DNA from: JAVBPP01 sp031549535
GTDB taxonomy: Bacteria; Bacillota; Clostridia; Oscillospirales; Acutalibacteraceae
Direction: 5' to 3'
Length of the DNA stretch: 43,671 nucleotides
NCBI GenBank assembly: GCA_031549535.1
Contig: JAVBPP010000051.1
Span: 1 to 43,671, forward strand
Shown here: piece by piece, positions 16,723 to 25,460 of the stretch
How positions within the stretch are numbered: the first letter of the stretch is position 1
Layout: each line of letters starts with the position of its first letter
Position numbers and translations under genes: made by a program
Notes under the pieces: generated by a model
What the model was told of the DNA's origin: nothing
The model's input: only the letters and a program-made list of their open reading frames with translations
Databases searched by the model: none

Positions 16723-16800
16723 GTGAAAAACATCGACTTTTGTCGACCGATTAAAGGCACCTCTTTTCACCGCCTTTCAAGGGAGGTATCAAGCGTTTCG

Positions 16801-18426
16801 ATGAAGTTGCTTCGGATTGTAACATTTGGATTGGCAGGCCTTTTGACACTGCAGATTATTTCCAGCGCACATGCCCCGGAAAAGGGCGGTGCGCTGGTTT
16901 CTTTAGACGTGATACGCGGTCACCAAGCGCAATCCATAAACCCGCAAGGCGTACAATATCTCGAAGGTACCCTGCGCATCAGCGGAACGCCCACCTTTGG
17001 GCAAACACTGACTTGCAACCTCGACTCCGTCTCGCCGCAGGGGGCACAAGTGAACTATTTTTGGTACCGAAACGCTACCGCCGTGCACCAGCAGAGCCGC
17101 TATACCCTAACGCCGGAGGATATCGGCTGCAGCATTTATCTGGTGGTAATCGGAACTGATGGTTATGACGGCCTGCTGCGCAGCGAAAGCGTGACGGTAA
17201 CGAAAGCCACCCCCGCCCCGCCCGGCATGCTGCAGCTGCTCGGGCGAAGCAGCTCGGCTCTGTCTCTGGTCCCGCTCGCGGGCTGCGAATATCAAATCAA
17301 TGAGGGAGCCTGGCAAAAATCAAACATTTTTGACGGCCTGCAGGCCGGAACAAGCTACCGCCTGCGCGCGCGTTACGCGGAAACGGCCACGCACTTCGCC
17401 AGCAACGCAAGCATCCCTCTGGCCGCCGCCACCGAAAGCGTTCGGCTCTACGGCGAGCTGCGCATCCGCGGGGAGGCTTGCTACGGCCAGCTGCTCACGG
17501 CGGATATCAGCGACCTGCACCCGCAAAACGCCACGTTGCACTATGTTTGGAAGCGTGGTTCGCTCATCGTTGGGCGGGAAAAAAGCTACCCTATCAGCGC
17601 GGCGGATATCGGGCAGATGCTCACCGTAACCGTAACGGCCTCCGGCAGCGCGAACGGCAGCTGCAGTTCTGCGGGCGTGCTGGCAAACAAGGCACAAAGC
17701 ACGGCGCAACGCATCACGCCGCAGCTGCTGCAATGCACAGATACCCGCATTCAGTTAAAAGCGCAACCCGGATATGAATACCGCCTGGGCAACGGCGCCT
17801 GGCAGGCAAGCGGCAGCTTTTCGAACCTAAAGCCCAAAACCGGCTATTATTTTTATGCCCGAGCCACTGAAAATGCAACCCATCTGGCGGGTGAGGCCGG
17901 CGCTCCGCTCTATGCCGCCACAAGCGCAAGTGCCGTTGTTTCCACAGCACCAAAACCCACAACGGCTCCAACTACGAAAGCGCCGACTACCACAAAATAC
18001 ATTCCCGCCGCCATCAGCTCCGGCAGTTTAACCGTCGGCAAAACCTATATTCGCAAGATTTCGGAAAACACAAGCGCTGCCAAGTTCCTTTCGCAGCTCA
18101 ATGAAAAGCAATACATCAAACTGTACAAAAACGAACAGACGCTCACTGCCCGCCAACTTGTAAGTACAGGCACCATTGCCCGGCTCCTCAACGGCACTAC
18201 CCTGCTGCAAGCAAAAACATTAGTCATCACCGGTGATATTTCCGGCGACGGGGTAGTTTCTTTGACGGACTTTGTGCAGCTGAAGGCGCACATCCTGGGC
18301 AAGCGCACGCTGAAGGGCTGCTATCTTGAGGCGGCGGACCTCAACGGTGACGCCGGCGTCACCCTGACGGATTTTGTACAGATGAAAATGCATCTGCAGC
18401 ACAAAAAGAAAATTATGGCAAACTAG
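16801..18426 (+). CDS. Secreted dockerin-containing protein with Ig-like/Fn3-like repeats
   Basis: 541 residues from ATG 16801, chosen because a Sec signal peptide begins there (MKLLRIVTFGLAGLL, cleavage after SSAHA at about 25); an upstream GTG-type reading is not preceded by a ribosome site. Two A-B repeat units follow: an Ig-like module (GTPTFGQTLTCNL to SVTVTKA, and GEACYGQLLTADI to AGVLANKA) and an Fn3-like module (YQINEGAWQKSNIFDGLQAG and YRLGNGAWQASGSFSNLKPK). After a Thr/Pro linker (PTTAPTTKAPTTT) and a small domain, the C-terminus is a type I dockerin (about 478-535) with two calcium loops, DISGDGVVSLTD and DLNGDAGVTLTD, each followed by FVQ(L/M)K. No catalytic domain is seen. It probably docks to a cohesin, possibly the one encoded at 22102. 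Confidence 0.88.
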   Translation: MKLLRIVTFGLAGLLTLQIISSAHAPEKGGALVSLDVIRGHQAQSINPQGVQYLEGTLRISGTPTFGQTLTCNLDSVSPQGAQVNYFWYRNATAVHQQSRYTLTPEDIGCSIYLVVIGTDGYDGLLRSESVTVTKATPAPPGMLQLLGRSSSALSLVPLAGCEYQINEGAWQKSNIFDGLQAGTSYRLRARYAETATHFASNASIPLAAATESVRLYGELRIRGEACYGQLLTADISDLHPQNATLHYVWKRGSLIVGREKSYPISAADIGQMLTVTVTASGSANGSCSSAGVLANKAQSTAQRITPQLLQCTDTRIQLKAQPGYEYRLGNGAWQASGSFSNLKPKTGYYFYARATENATHLAGEAGAPLYAATSASAVVSTAPKPTTAPTTKAPTTTKYIPAAISSGSLTVGKTYIRKISENTSAAKFLSQLNEKQYIKLYKNEQTLTARQLVSTGTIARLLNGTTLLQAKTLVITGDISGDGVVSLTDFVQLKAHILGKRTLKGCYLEAADLNGDAGVTLTDFVQMKMHLQHKKKIMAN

Positions 18427-18467
18427 AGTTTATCCATAATTTAGTTTCAGAATGTCGTTTTGTTCTA

Positions 18468-18497
18468 TTGATTTTGCACAAGCCCCTGTGATATAAT
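18468..18497 (+). promoter_or_regulatory. Promoter of the GPH transporter gene
   Basis: TTGATT (18468-18473), 18-base spacer, perfect TATAAT (18492-18497), 46 bases before the ATG. Confidence 0.65.
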
Positions 18498-18543
18498 GGG
18501 AAAAAGATTTTTATCCTATTTTTAAAGAAAAGGCGGCGGTGCT

Positions 18544-20031
18544 ATGGCGCAGCAAACGGGAAAGGCCCCAGTGAACCAAGACAGACGCTATGTAGGCTCG
18601 AAGGAGACCCTCGGTTATGTCATGTTCTACGCCTCACGCGGCTTGAACATTGACCAGTACAAAGACCGTTTTATCTACGATGTGCTGAAAATCGACTTAT
18701 ACCTGCTTTCTGTTATCAACACCATCAACTCCATCTGGGACGTGGTGAACGACACCTTTATGGGCGCAATTGTGGACAAAACCCGCACCCGCTGGGGCAA
18801 GTTTAAGCCCTTTTTGATTGCAACCGCCATCCCGGGCACAATCATGACCTGCCTGTTTTGGATGATGCCCCTGTTTTTTGACGACGACCCCATGAACAAG
18901 GGTAAATTCCTCATCTGGCTGTTGCTGGCGCTTTCACGCGAGGCTGTCGCCACCTTCCGCGGGGTTGCGGAAACCGGTATGACGGCCACCATCACTCCCC
19001 ACCCGAACGACCGCACGCGGCTGATTACCTATGGCAATTTTTTCTCCGGCTTTTTCGGCACGCAGATCCCGGAAATTCTCATGGGTATTCTGATTGACTT
19101 AATCAACCATAAGGTTATCTCCTTCAGCATGCAAAGCACCTATGTGTTCATGGGCGTTATTACCACCCTGGGCAGCGGCGCAATGGCTCTGTATTTCTTT
19201 ATCATCACCCGCGAGCGCGTGGTGCAATCCGTGGAACAGCCGAGCATTTGGCAGGGTGTGCGCGACATCATCAAAAACAAGCCGCTGCTGATTATTGCGC
19301 TGACAGAGTTCCTCGGCGCATTCACCTTAAGCGCCGGCATGGATAACTACTATATCGACGTGCTCGGCTCAGCCTCCATCAAAAACATTGTCGGCGTGCC
19401 CGGCGCGTTGGTCTCCCCCATCAGTTACACTTATGTGCCAAAACTGAAACAGCGCTTTTCCACGAAGGTGCTGTGGATAGTCGGGGGCGGCATCGGCGAC
19501 TGGCTGATGGGCGTTGTGTTCTTCTTTGGCTCCATCGGCGGCAAAGGGCCCAATGGCTGGTACCGTAAGGTGGGTGCGATGATTCCGCTGATTATGGCGC
19601 AGGAGACCCTGTTCATGACGATGTGGGGCGTGCGCAAGGTTATTCCTGTGGAAATTACGAACGAGGCGATGGATTATTTTGAGTGGGCTAACGGCTACCG
19701 CACAGAGGGCATGACCTCCACCGCCCTGGGTCTTGCGCGCAAGCTCGTGGGCACCGTGAGCGGCTCCTTCCGCCCCGCCATGATGAAGATGTTCGGCTAC
19801 GACTTAAAGAAGGGCTTTGGCCAGCAGAGCGACAGCACAAAATACGCCCTGTTCGCCATGAGCACCATCCTTCCGGTGGTAACAGGATCGTTCAACGTCA
19901 TTCCAAAATTGTTTTACGATTTAACAGGCGAAAAGCGCGAGCGTATGTATGCGGAGCTACTCGCCCGCCGCGCGGAAAAGCAGCACCTGCTTTCCCAGGA
20001 AGCGGAGGAGGACGCAAGCGGAGAAGGTTGA
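18544..20031 (+). CDS. MFS transporter of the GPH (glycoside-pentoside-hexuronide) family
   Basis: 495 residues with about twelve membrane helices. The stretch DTFMGAIVDKTRTRWGKFKPFL (about 75-96) is the hallmark loop of MFS_2/GPH cation-sugar symporters such as MelB and UidB, with Asp in helix 2 and the RWGKFKP motif. Other landmarks are ATFRGVAETGMTATITPHPNDRTRL in the loop before helix 5 and a basic C-terminal tail. Substrates in the family are sugars, glucuronides or, in clostridial homologs, unknown solutes; the substrate here is not deducible. The gene has its own promoter and an AAGGCGG ribosome site. Confidence 0.88.
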   Translation: MAQQTGKAPVNQDRRYVGSKETLGYVMFYASRGLNIDQYKDRFIYDVLKIDLYLLSVINTINSIWDVVNDTFMGAIVDKTRTRWGKFKPFLIATAIPGTIMTCLFWMMPLFFDDDPMNKGKFLIWLLLALSREAVATFRGVAETGMTATITPHPNDRTRLITYGNFFSGFFGTQIPEILMGILIDLINHKVISFSMQSTYVFMGVITTLGSGAMALYFFIITRERVVQSVEQPSIWQGVRDIIKNKPLLIIALTEFLGAFTLSAGMDNYYIDVLGSASIKNIVGVPGALVSPISYTYVPKLKQRFSTKVLWIVGGGIGDWLMGVVFFFGSIGGKGPNGWYRKVGAMIPLIMAQETLFMTMWGVRKVIPVEITNEAMDYFEWANGYRTEGMTSTALGLARKLVGTVSGSFRPAMMKMFGYDLKKGFGQQSDSTKYALFAMSTILPVVTGSFNVIPKLFYDLTGEKRERMYAELLARRAEKQHLLSQEAEEDASGEG

Positions 20032-20040
20032 AATGGCAGC

Positions 20041-20120
20041 ATGGGTTTTGCGGGATAAAATCCCATACAGCAAGGCCTTTCATCCCGCAAAACCTGCGAC
20101 CATTACATGCAGGAGTAATA
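20041..20120 (+). repeat. Interspersed palindromic repeat, diverged copy D
   Basis: Central stem TTTTGCGGGAT (20046-20056) with ATCCCGCAAAA (20082-20092), the same loop start AAAATCCCATA, and the same 3' end (GCAGGAGTAATA) as copy C. The outer stem is changed. The pair of variable positions is AT/AT instead of TC/GA (copies A, B) or CT/AG (copy C), so pairing is kept. Confidence 0.75.
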
Positions 20121-20128
20121 AATTAGGG

Positions 20129-20175
20129 AAACCGACCGAAAACGGGTATGGCTCTGTTTTCGGTCTGTTTGTTTG
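20129..20175 (+). terminator. Terminator between the GPH transporter and lepA
   Basis: AAACCGACCGAAAAC (20129-20143) pairs with GTTTTCGGTCTGTTT (20156-20170), 14 of 15 positions, with a 12-base loop and a T-rich tail (GTTTGTTTGTTG). Confidence 0.75.
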
Positions 20176-20211
20176 TTGAAATACCGCGTAACATCCTTTT
20201 CATCTGGCGTA

Positions 20212-20240
20212 TTGACACTTCCCCCGTTCCCATGTACAAT
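20212..20240 (+). promoter_or_regulatory. Promoter of lepA
   Basis: Perfect TTGACA (20212-20217), 17-base spacer, TACAAT (20235-20240); the start codon lies 35 bases downstream of the -10 box. Confidence 0.8.
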
Positions 20241-20275
20241 ATTTTAGATAAACACCGAAGGGTTGGGGATTCATT

Positions 20276-22087
20276 TTGGCTATACCCAAAGAAAATATTC
20301 GCAATTTTTGTATTATCGCACATATAGACCACGGCAAATCCACCTTGGCTGACCGGCTTTTAGAGCAAACCAAGTCCGTTGCCCTGCGGGACATGACTGC
20401 ACAGCTGCTGGACAAGATGGATTTGGAGCGCGAGCGGGGCATTACCATTAAGGCACACGCTGTAAAGCTGAACTATCTGGCTGAAAACGGGCAGGAATAT
20501 GTGTTGAATTTGATTGATACCCCCGGCCATGTGGACTTTAACTATGAGGTCTCGCGTTCCCTTGCCGCGTGCGAGGGGGCGCTGCTGGTGATTGACGCCT
20601 CACAGGGTGTGGAAGCGCAGACTCTGGCGAACACCTACCTCGCCTTGGATCATGATTTGGAGCTCGTGCCCGTCATCAATAAAATTGATTTACCCGCCGC
20701 AGAGCCGGACCGCGTTGCAGCGGATGTGGAAGAAATCATCGGGCTGGATTGCATGGATGCGCCCCGTGTTTCCGCCAAAACGGGGGAAAATATTGGGCAG
20801 GTGCTCGAGCGCATTGTGCAGAGCGTCCCCGCCCCGCAGGCGGACGATACCTTGCCGCTGCGCGCGCTGGTGTTCGACTCTGTCTACGACAGCTACAAGG
20901 GCGTTATCGTCTATGTCCGCGTCATGGAGGGCAAACTGCGCGCGGGCGACACCATGCGCCTAATGGCAACGGGGGCACAGTTCACAGTGGTGGAAGTCGG
21001 CTATATGCGCGCCACCGCCATGGAACCTGCCGCCGAGCTGACAGCGGGCGAGGTCGGCTATATCACCGCATCCATTAAAACCGTCGGCGACGCACGCGTG
21101 GGTGATACAGTTACCACCGCAGAACGCCCGGCTACCGAAGCACTGCCCGGTTACCGCACAGTAAATCCCATGGTGTTTTGCGGCGTTTATCCGGCGGACG
21201 GTGCGGACTATGAAAACCTGCGCGAGGCGCTGGAAAAGCTGCAGCTGAACGATGCCTCCCTCTCCTATGAGCCGGAGACCTCCGGTGCGCTCGGTTTTGG
21301 CTTCCGCTGTGGATTTTTGGGGCTGCTGCACATGGAAATTATTCAGGAGCGGCTGGAACGGGAATATGACATTGACCTGGTCACCACTGTGCCCAGCGTT
21401 GTTTACCGCATTCATCTTTCTGACGGCAATAGCGTGGAGGTGGATAACCCCACTCACTACCCAGACCCGGCACAGATTGATTACAGCGAAGAGCCGTTTA
21501 CGGACGCGCACATTTACGCCCCGGCTGAGTTTGTGGGCACAATCATGGATCTCTGCCAGGACAGGCGCGGCATCTTTATCAATATGGATTACATCACACC
21601 CGAGCGCGTGGATATCCACTACGAACTGCCGCTGAACGAAATAATCTATGACTTTTTCGACTCCCTGAAATCCCGCACACGCGGCTACGCCTCCTTTGAC
21701 TATGAGCTGATAGACTACCGCAAATCTGAGCTTGTAAAACTGGACGTCATGCTCAACGGCGATATCATTGACGCGCTCTCCTTCATCATCTTTTCCGACC
21801 GTGCCTATGCGCGTGCACGCAAGATAGCAGAAAAGCTCAAGGACAATATTCCGCGCCAAATGTTTGAAATCCCCATTCAGCTCGCGGTTGGCAGCAAAAT
21901 TATTGCCCGCGAAACCGTAAAGGCGCTGCGCAAGGATGTGCTCGCCAAGTGCTACGGCGGTGACATCACGCGCAAGAAAAAGCTGCTGGAAAAGCAGAAG
22001 GAAGGCAAGAAGCGCATGCGTCAGTTCGGCTCCGTCGAGGTACCGCAGGAGGCGTTTATGGCCGTTTTAAAGCTGGATGAGAACTAG
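20276..22087 (+). CDS. lepA: Elongation factor 4 (LepA), ribosome-associated GTPase
   Basis: 603 residues, standard length. EF4 acts on the ribosome during initiation or stalled elongation. The GTPase domain shows G1 AHIDHGKST (15-23), the switch region RERGITIKAHAV, G3 DTPGHVD near 81 and G4 NKID near 136. The EF-G-like domains follow, and the LepA-specific C-terminal end is recognised by LAKCYGGDITRKKKLLEKQK and the ending FMAVLKLDEN. Translation begins at TTG 20276, which places the family N-terminus (IPKENIRNFCIIAHIDHGKS) correctly; GGGGAT lies upstream. The cohesin gene starts 14 bases after its stop and probably shares the transcript. Confidence 0.97.
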   Translation: MAIPKENIRNFCIIAHIDHGKSTLADRLLEQTKSVALRDMTAQLLDKMDLERERGITIKAHAVKLNYLAENGQEYVLNLIDTPGHVDFNYEVSRSLAACEGALLVIDASQGVEAQTLANTYLALDHDLELVPVINKIDLPAAEPDRVAADVEEIIGLDCMDAPRVSAKTGENIGQVLERIVQSVPAPQADDTLPLRALVFDSVYDSYKGVIVYVRVMEGKLRAGDTMRLMATGAQFTVVEVGYMRATAMEPAAELTAGEVGYITASIKTVGDARVGDTVTTAERPATEALPGYRTVNPMVFCGVYPADGADYENLREALEKLQLNDASLSYEPETSGALGFGFRCGFLGLLHMEIIQERLEREYDIDLVTTVPSVVYRIHLSDGNSVEVDNPTHYPDPAQIDYSEEPFTDAHIYAPAEFVGTIMDLCQDRRGIFINMDYITPERVDIHYELPLNEIIYDFFDSLKSRTRGYASFDYELIDYRKSELVKLDVMLNGDIIDALSFIIFSDRAYARARKIAEKLKDNIPRQMFEIPIQLAVGSKIIARETVKALRKDVLAKCYGGDITRKKKLLEKQKEGKKRMRQFGSVEVPQEAFMAVLKLDEN

Positions 22088-22101
22088 CTAAGGTGTGTTT
22101 T

Positions 22102-23451
22102 ATGGTGAAAAGGTTTTTGGCTTTACAAGCTTCTGTGCTTCTGCTGCTCCTCTGCATGGTTCCCGCTCATGCCGCAGGGCTTGGCGTAAAGCTCTCCGGC
22201 GCGAAAAGTGTTTTGCCGGGCGGCAGCTTGGAAATTGCCGTAACTATTAATGGTTCCGGCATTTTTTCCGTGCAAGGCTCCGTTTTGTTTGACAGCGGCC
22301 TGTTGCAATACACGGGCTTTTCCGGCGGGCGTTCGGGTTGGGCGCATGACGTGGAGGCCAGCGGGGGTAAAGTAAATATCCTTTCCATCGATAACAACCT
22401 TTCCTCCCCCATCACCGGCTACGCAACGCTGCTTACACTTAAATTTCAGCTCAAAAGCACTACACCGGCGGGCAGTGCGTTGTATTTTTCCACTTCCGGC
22501 ATGAGCGCCAGCGACGGCATGGCCGATTTCAGCGCAGCCACCGTGAAGTTTCAGTCAACCGTAACAAAACCAGTCTCCGGCAATAGCAGCCTTGCATCGC
22601 TGACAGTTGGCAATGCAAACCTTTCCCCCGCATTCCGTCCGGATGTGTTGCAATATAAAGCAACCGTTCCGAACAGCTGCACCGCATTAGAGCTCACAAG
22701 CAGCGCGGCAGATTCCGGTGCAAGGGTGAAGATGAACGGCAATAAACTGAAAATAGGCGAAAATCAAGTGACCCTGACCGTAACCGCTGCAAACGGCAGT
22801 GTAACGATTTACACAATACGAGTCACACGCGAGGCAAGCGCGCAACAGACGGCAGCACCTACCTCCGGCTCAAAACCGGAACCCACCAAACAGGAGCGCC
22901 CTGCAACAGAAAAAGAAAGCAACAGCTTTTTAGGCACAAGCGTGCACCAGCAGACGAGCACAGTTGCGCCGAGTGAAACAACGGCTCCCGCAAGCGCTCC
23001 GGCTCACACGAGTGTAAGCGGAAACGCCAGGCTGAAAAGCATCGTGCCGAATCAAGGCATCCTCTCCCCTGCATTTACGCCGAAGCAAACAGAGTATGTG
23101 TTATATCTGCCGTTTGAAGTCACGGCCATTTCCTTTGCGCTGGAGGCAGAGGACAAAAACGCCAGCTGCAACGACCCGGCCGAGCTGGAGTTGCAACCGG
23201 GCGACAACCCCGTCAGCTTTCGCATCACCGCGCAGGACGGCAGTGTATGCAGCTACGAGATACTGGTGCGCCGCATGCCGCAATACCCGAACGGGGATGA
23301 TAGCACGGCGGACAGCGACACAACTACTCAGCCCAATGCTTCCTTTTCCTGGCTGCAAATTGCCGCCTGCATGCTGTGTTTCCTGCTCGGCGGCGCAGTG
23401 GTTTGGTTATTGCTGCGCAGGAAAACAGGGAATCATCCCAATGCGAAATAA
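22102..23451 (+). CDS. Membrane-anchored cohesin protein with two cadherin-like beta-sandwich domains
   Basis: 449 residues from ATG 22102 (AAGGTG seven bases upstream; GTG 22093 overlaps that site). Signal peptide 1-24 ending PAHA. Residues about 27-155 read as a type I-like cohesin: VLPGGSLEIAVTINGSGIFS, VLFDSGLLQYTGF, LLTLKFQLKSTTPAG. Two cadherin-like beta-sandwich domains follow at about 161-250 (LASLTVGNANLSPAF, ending GSVTIYTIRVTRE) and 308-390 (LKSIVPNQGILSPAF, ending GSVCSYEILVRR), joined by a Thr/Ser/Pro/Ala linker. A membrane helix (about 416-436, LQIAACMLCFLLGGAVVWLL) and basic tail RRKTGN end the protein, so the cohesin faces outward. This is a minimal surface scaffold, one cohesin per chain. 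It is a candidate receptor for the dockerin protein at 16801. Confidence 0.85.
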   Translation: MVKRFLALQASVLLLLLCMVPAHAAGLGVKLSGAKSVLPGGSLEIAVTINGSGIFSVQGSVLFDSGLLQYTGFSGGRSGWAHDVEASGGKVNILSIDNNLSSPITGYATLLTLKFQLKSTTPAGSALYFSTSGMSASDGMADFSAATVKFQSTVTKPVSGNSSLASLTVGNANLSPAFRPDVLQYKATVPNSCTALELTSSAADSGARVKMNGNKLKIGENQVTLTVTAANGSVTIYTIRVTREASAQQTAAPTSGSKPEPTKQERPATEKESNSFLGTSVHQQTSTVAPSETTAPASAPAHTSVSGNARLKSIVPNQGILSPAFTPKQTEYVLYLPFEVTAISFALEAEDKNASCNDPAELELQPGDNPVSFRITAQDGSVCSYEILVRRMPQYPNGDDSTADSDTTTQPNASFSWLQIAACMLCFLLGGAVVWLLLRRKTGNHPNAK

Positions 23452-23473
23452 AACAACAGCGAATGCTCTCCCG

Positions 23474-23622
23474 TTATTGCTCCGCTGACTAATACCAATC
23501 ACCATTAAGAATACTTCCTGCAAAATTCGGCAAGAGCGCATACACGAAACGCTCGTTACCAAATTTTGCAAGTATTCTAAAAAGTGTTTGGTATAAACAT
23601 TGCGTAGTCAGTGGAGCAATAA
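23474..23622. repeat. Large nested palindromic element (MITE-like)
   Basis: Outer arms TTATTGCTCCGCTGACTA (23474-23491) and TAGTCAGTGGAGCAATAA (23605-23622) pair with one mismatch over 18 bases. Inner arms run from TACCAATCAC at 23493 and end TTTGGTA at 23593, pairing imperfectly through TAGAATACTT/AAGTATTCTA and TGCAAAATT/AATTTTGCA to an apical GAGCG/CGCTC loop. No ORF inside. The right inner arm recurs at 14868-14902. It may also stop transcription leaving the cohesin gene. Confidence 0.8.
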
Positions 23623-23704
23623 AATCGGGGGAGCATTCTATTGCTTTGAGCAGTTGCAACCAACGCACATTTTTGCTGTCTTTATGGTTGAGGAGGTGAA
23701 CGCG

Positions 23705-24259
23705 GTGGAGGATCAGCAGATACTGGAGCTATACCGGCTGCGTTCGGAGGATGCCATTCGTGAAACAGCGGCAAAATACGGCGCATATTGCCGCGCGGTG
23801 GCTATGAACATTCTGCAAAATCCGCAGGATGCGGAGGAGTGCGTGAATGAAACCTTTTTGAACGCATGGAATGCCATTCCGCCTGAGCAACCGAGCGTCT
23901 TATGCGCATTTCTGGGGAAAATCACCCGCAACCTCTCCCTCAACCGCCTCAAGCGTAGCCGGGCACAAAAGCGGGGCGGCGGCACGATGGATCTGCTGTT
24001 TGAGGAGCTGGAGGAATGCCTGCCCGCTGAAGCGGATGTGCAGGCGGAACTTGACAAGGCGGCTTTGACCGCGGCAATCAACGCCTTTTTGTGGGGGTTG
24101 GAGGAACAGCAGCGCATGATGTTTGTTAGGCGCTATTGGTATGCCGACTCCATCCGGGAGATTGCGCTGCGTTTTGGCATGAGTGAAAGCAAGGTGAAAT
24201 CCCTCCTGTTTCGCATACGCGGCAGGCTGAGGGTTCACTTGGACGAGGAGGACTTGTAA
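23705..24259 (+). CDS. ECF-type RNA polymerase sigma factor
   Basis: 184 residues from GTG 23705, which has GAGGAGG eight bases upstream; an ATG seven codons earlier overlaps this site. Sigma region 2 is seen as NPQDAEECVNETFLNAWNAIPP (about 41-62) with the TRNLSLNRLKR end, and region 4 as a helix-turn-helix YADSIREIALRFGMSESKVKSLLFRIRGRLR near the C-terminus. Such factors redirect RNA polymerase to stress or envelope genes. The following gene overlaps it by one base (TAATG), so the two are translationally coupled, as for sigma/anti-sigma pairs. No matching autoregulatory promoter was recognised upstream. Confidence 0.9.
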   Translation: MEDQQILELYRLRSEDAIRETAAKYGAYCRAVAMNILQNPQDAEECVNETFLNAWNAIPPEQPSVLCAFLGKITRNLSLNRLKRSRAQKRGGGTMDLLFEELEECLPAEADVQAELDKAALTAAINAFLWGLEEQQRMMFVRRYWYADSIREIALRFGMSESKVKSLLFRIRGRLRVHLDEEDL

Positions 24260-25404
24260 TGAATGCACAAGTATTATTGGACTGCATCGGCCAAATAGAT
24301 GACAGCCTGCTTCTGCAAGCGGAAAATTTTTGCGTCAAAAGGCAGCTTCGGCTGAAATGGATTCTGCCCACAGCCGCCTGCCTTGCGCTGGCGATGAGCG
24401 CTTTGTTCCTGTTTCTGCAACCGCAGGATTATTCCGAGCTGCCAAAGCTGGAAATCAATATGGATTCGGGCGGCATGGGATTTGAGGGGCTTATGGCCTA
24501 TCGCATTGAGGACTTGGAGAACGGCAACCCTTGGACGGAGCAAAGCCGTCTAAAGACCCTGCCTGTATTCCAAAACACCAGGGTTTATAATAGGGATGGG
24601 TTCTTTACCGGCGGCCTCTCCACAGAGGAAATGAAAGACCGGGTGCGGGACGCAGCCGAAAAACTGGGGCTAAAAATTGATTCCATCCAAGTTCGCTCCA
24701 TCTCAGAAATACCGGAAGCCGCGCCATACCGCGCGTTTGCGCTCTGCGGAGATACGCAGGTAGAGGTTAGCGAAAACGGAGGCATTCTCATTTCGTATCC
24801 CAACGGGAAACCCTTGCCAAAGGAGTATAGCTTTACCCTCTCCCACACTACACAGGAGCAGGCCGAGGCGAGCCTGCACTATCTCTTACAGCAATATCAC
24901 AGTTTAACCGGCCTGCACTCACCGGCATTGGATATCGCCGGCAGTTATAGCATCGATGCCGCATTCTGCCGCAGCTACGGCAGCTATGAGGGCACAGGGA
25001 GCCCGGAACAACAAATTGTGGCCTATCACTTCACAGGCATTTCCTTTGTGCCGAATGAGAACGGAGAGCTCAGCAGTGTTTCACTGCGCAGGGAAAACCT
25101 CTCGCAAAAACTGGGGGATTACCCCATTATCACGGCAAAACAGGCAAGAGAATTACTGCTGCAGGGGCATTATATCAGCTCTGTGCCGGAGGGCTTACCG
25201 GAACATACTGCCATCGCACGAACGGAGTTGGTCTACCATGTCAGCGGGTTTGATACCGTATTTATGCCGTATTACCGTATGCTCATCGAACTACCGGATA
25301 GGAAACAGGAAAACGGGCTGAAAACCTTTGGAGTTTTTTATGTCCCGGCTGTGCGCAGCGATTTTCTGGAAGCGCTTCCGCTTTGGGATGGACAGATTAA
25401 TTAG
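24259..25404 (+). CDS. Membrane protein coupled to the sigma factor, probable anti-sigma/sensor protein
   Basis: 381 residues. The short cytoplasmic N-terminus (about 33 residues: QVLLDCIGQIDDSLLLQAENF) is followed by one membrane helix (about 34-54, WILPTAACLALAMSALFLFLQ) and a large extracytoplasmic domain with no recognised enzyme motif. Its start overlaps the sigma stop by one base, with GAGGAGG upstream. This one-helix topology and the coupling fit an anti-sigma factor, but no zinc-binding HxxxCxxC motif is present in the N-terminus. I therefore call it a probable anti-sigma or envelope sensor. The outer domain is alternating beta/alpha in appearance. Confidence 0.7.
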   Translation: MNAQVLLDCIGQIDDSLLLQAENFCVKRQLRLKWILPTAACLALAMSALFLFLQPQDYSELPKLEINMDSGGMGFEGLMAYRIEDLENGNPWTEQSRLKTLPVFQNTRVYNRDGFFTGGLSTEEMKDRVRDAAEKLGLKIDSIQVRSISEIPEAAPYRAFALCGDTQVEVSENGGILISYPNGKPLPKEYSFTLSHTTQEQAEASLHYLLQQYHSLTGLHSPALDIAGSYSIDAAFCRSYGSYEGTGSPEQQIVAYHFTGISFVPNENGELSSVSLRRENLSQKLGDYPIITAKQARELLLQGHYISSVPEGLPEHTAIARTELVYHVSGFDTVFMPYYRMLIELPDRKQENGLKTFGVFYVPAVRSDFLEALPLWDGQIN

Positions 25405-25460
25405 TGGGTAACGATATTCTTGCATGGGGATTGCGTTCCCCTTATAGGTGCTGATTATAG

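Noticed and set aside
16737..16746. A TTTTGTCGAC sequence like a Spo0A box
   Set aside because: Single imperfect match in the transcribed leader; not enough to claim regulation.
16723..16800. An upstream extension of the dockerin protein by 26 residues
   Set aside because: It would begin at the edge of repeat copy B without a ribosome site and would put non-signal sequence before a good signal peptide.
20960..21859. A 299-codon open frame on the minus strand
   Set aside because: Antisense shadow of lepA, which is unambiguous.
25418..25440. A small GGGGA/TTCCCC hairpin after the sigma partner gene
   Set aside because: Short stem without a T-run; probably not a terminator.
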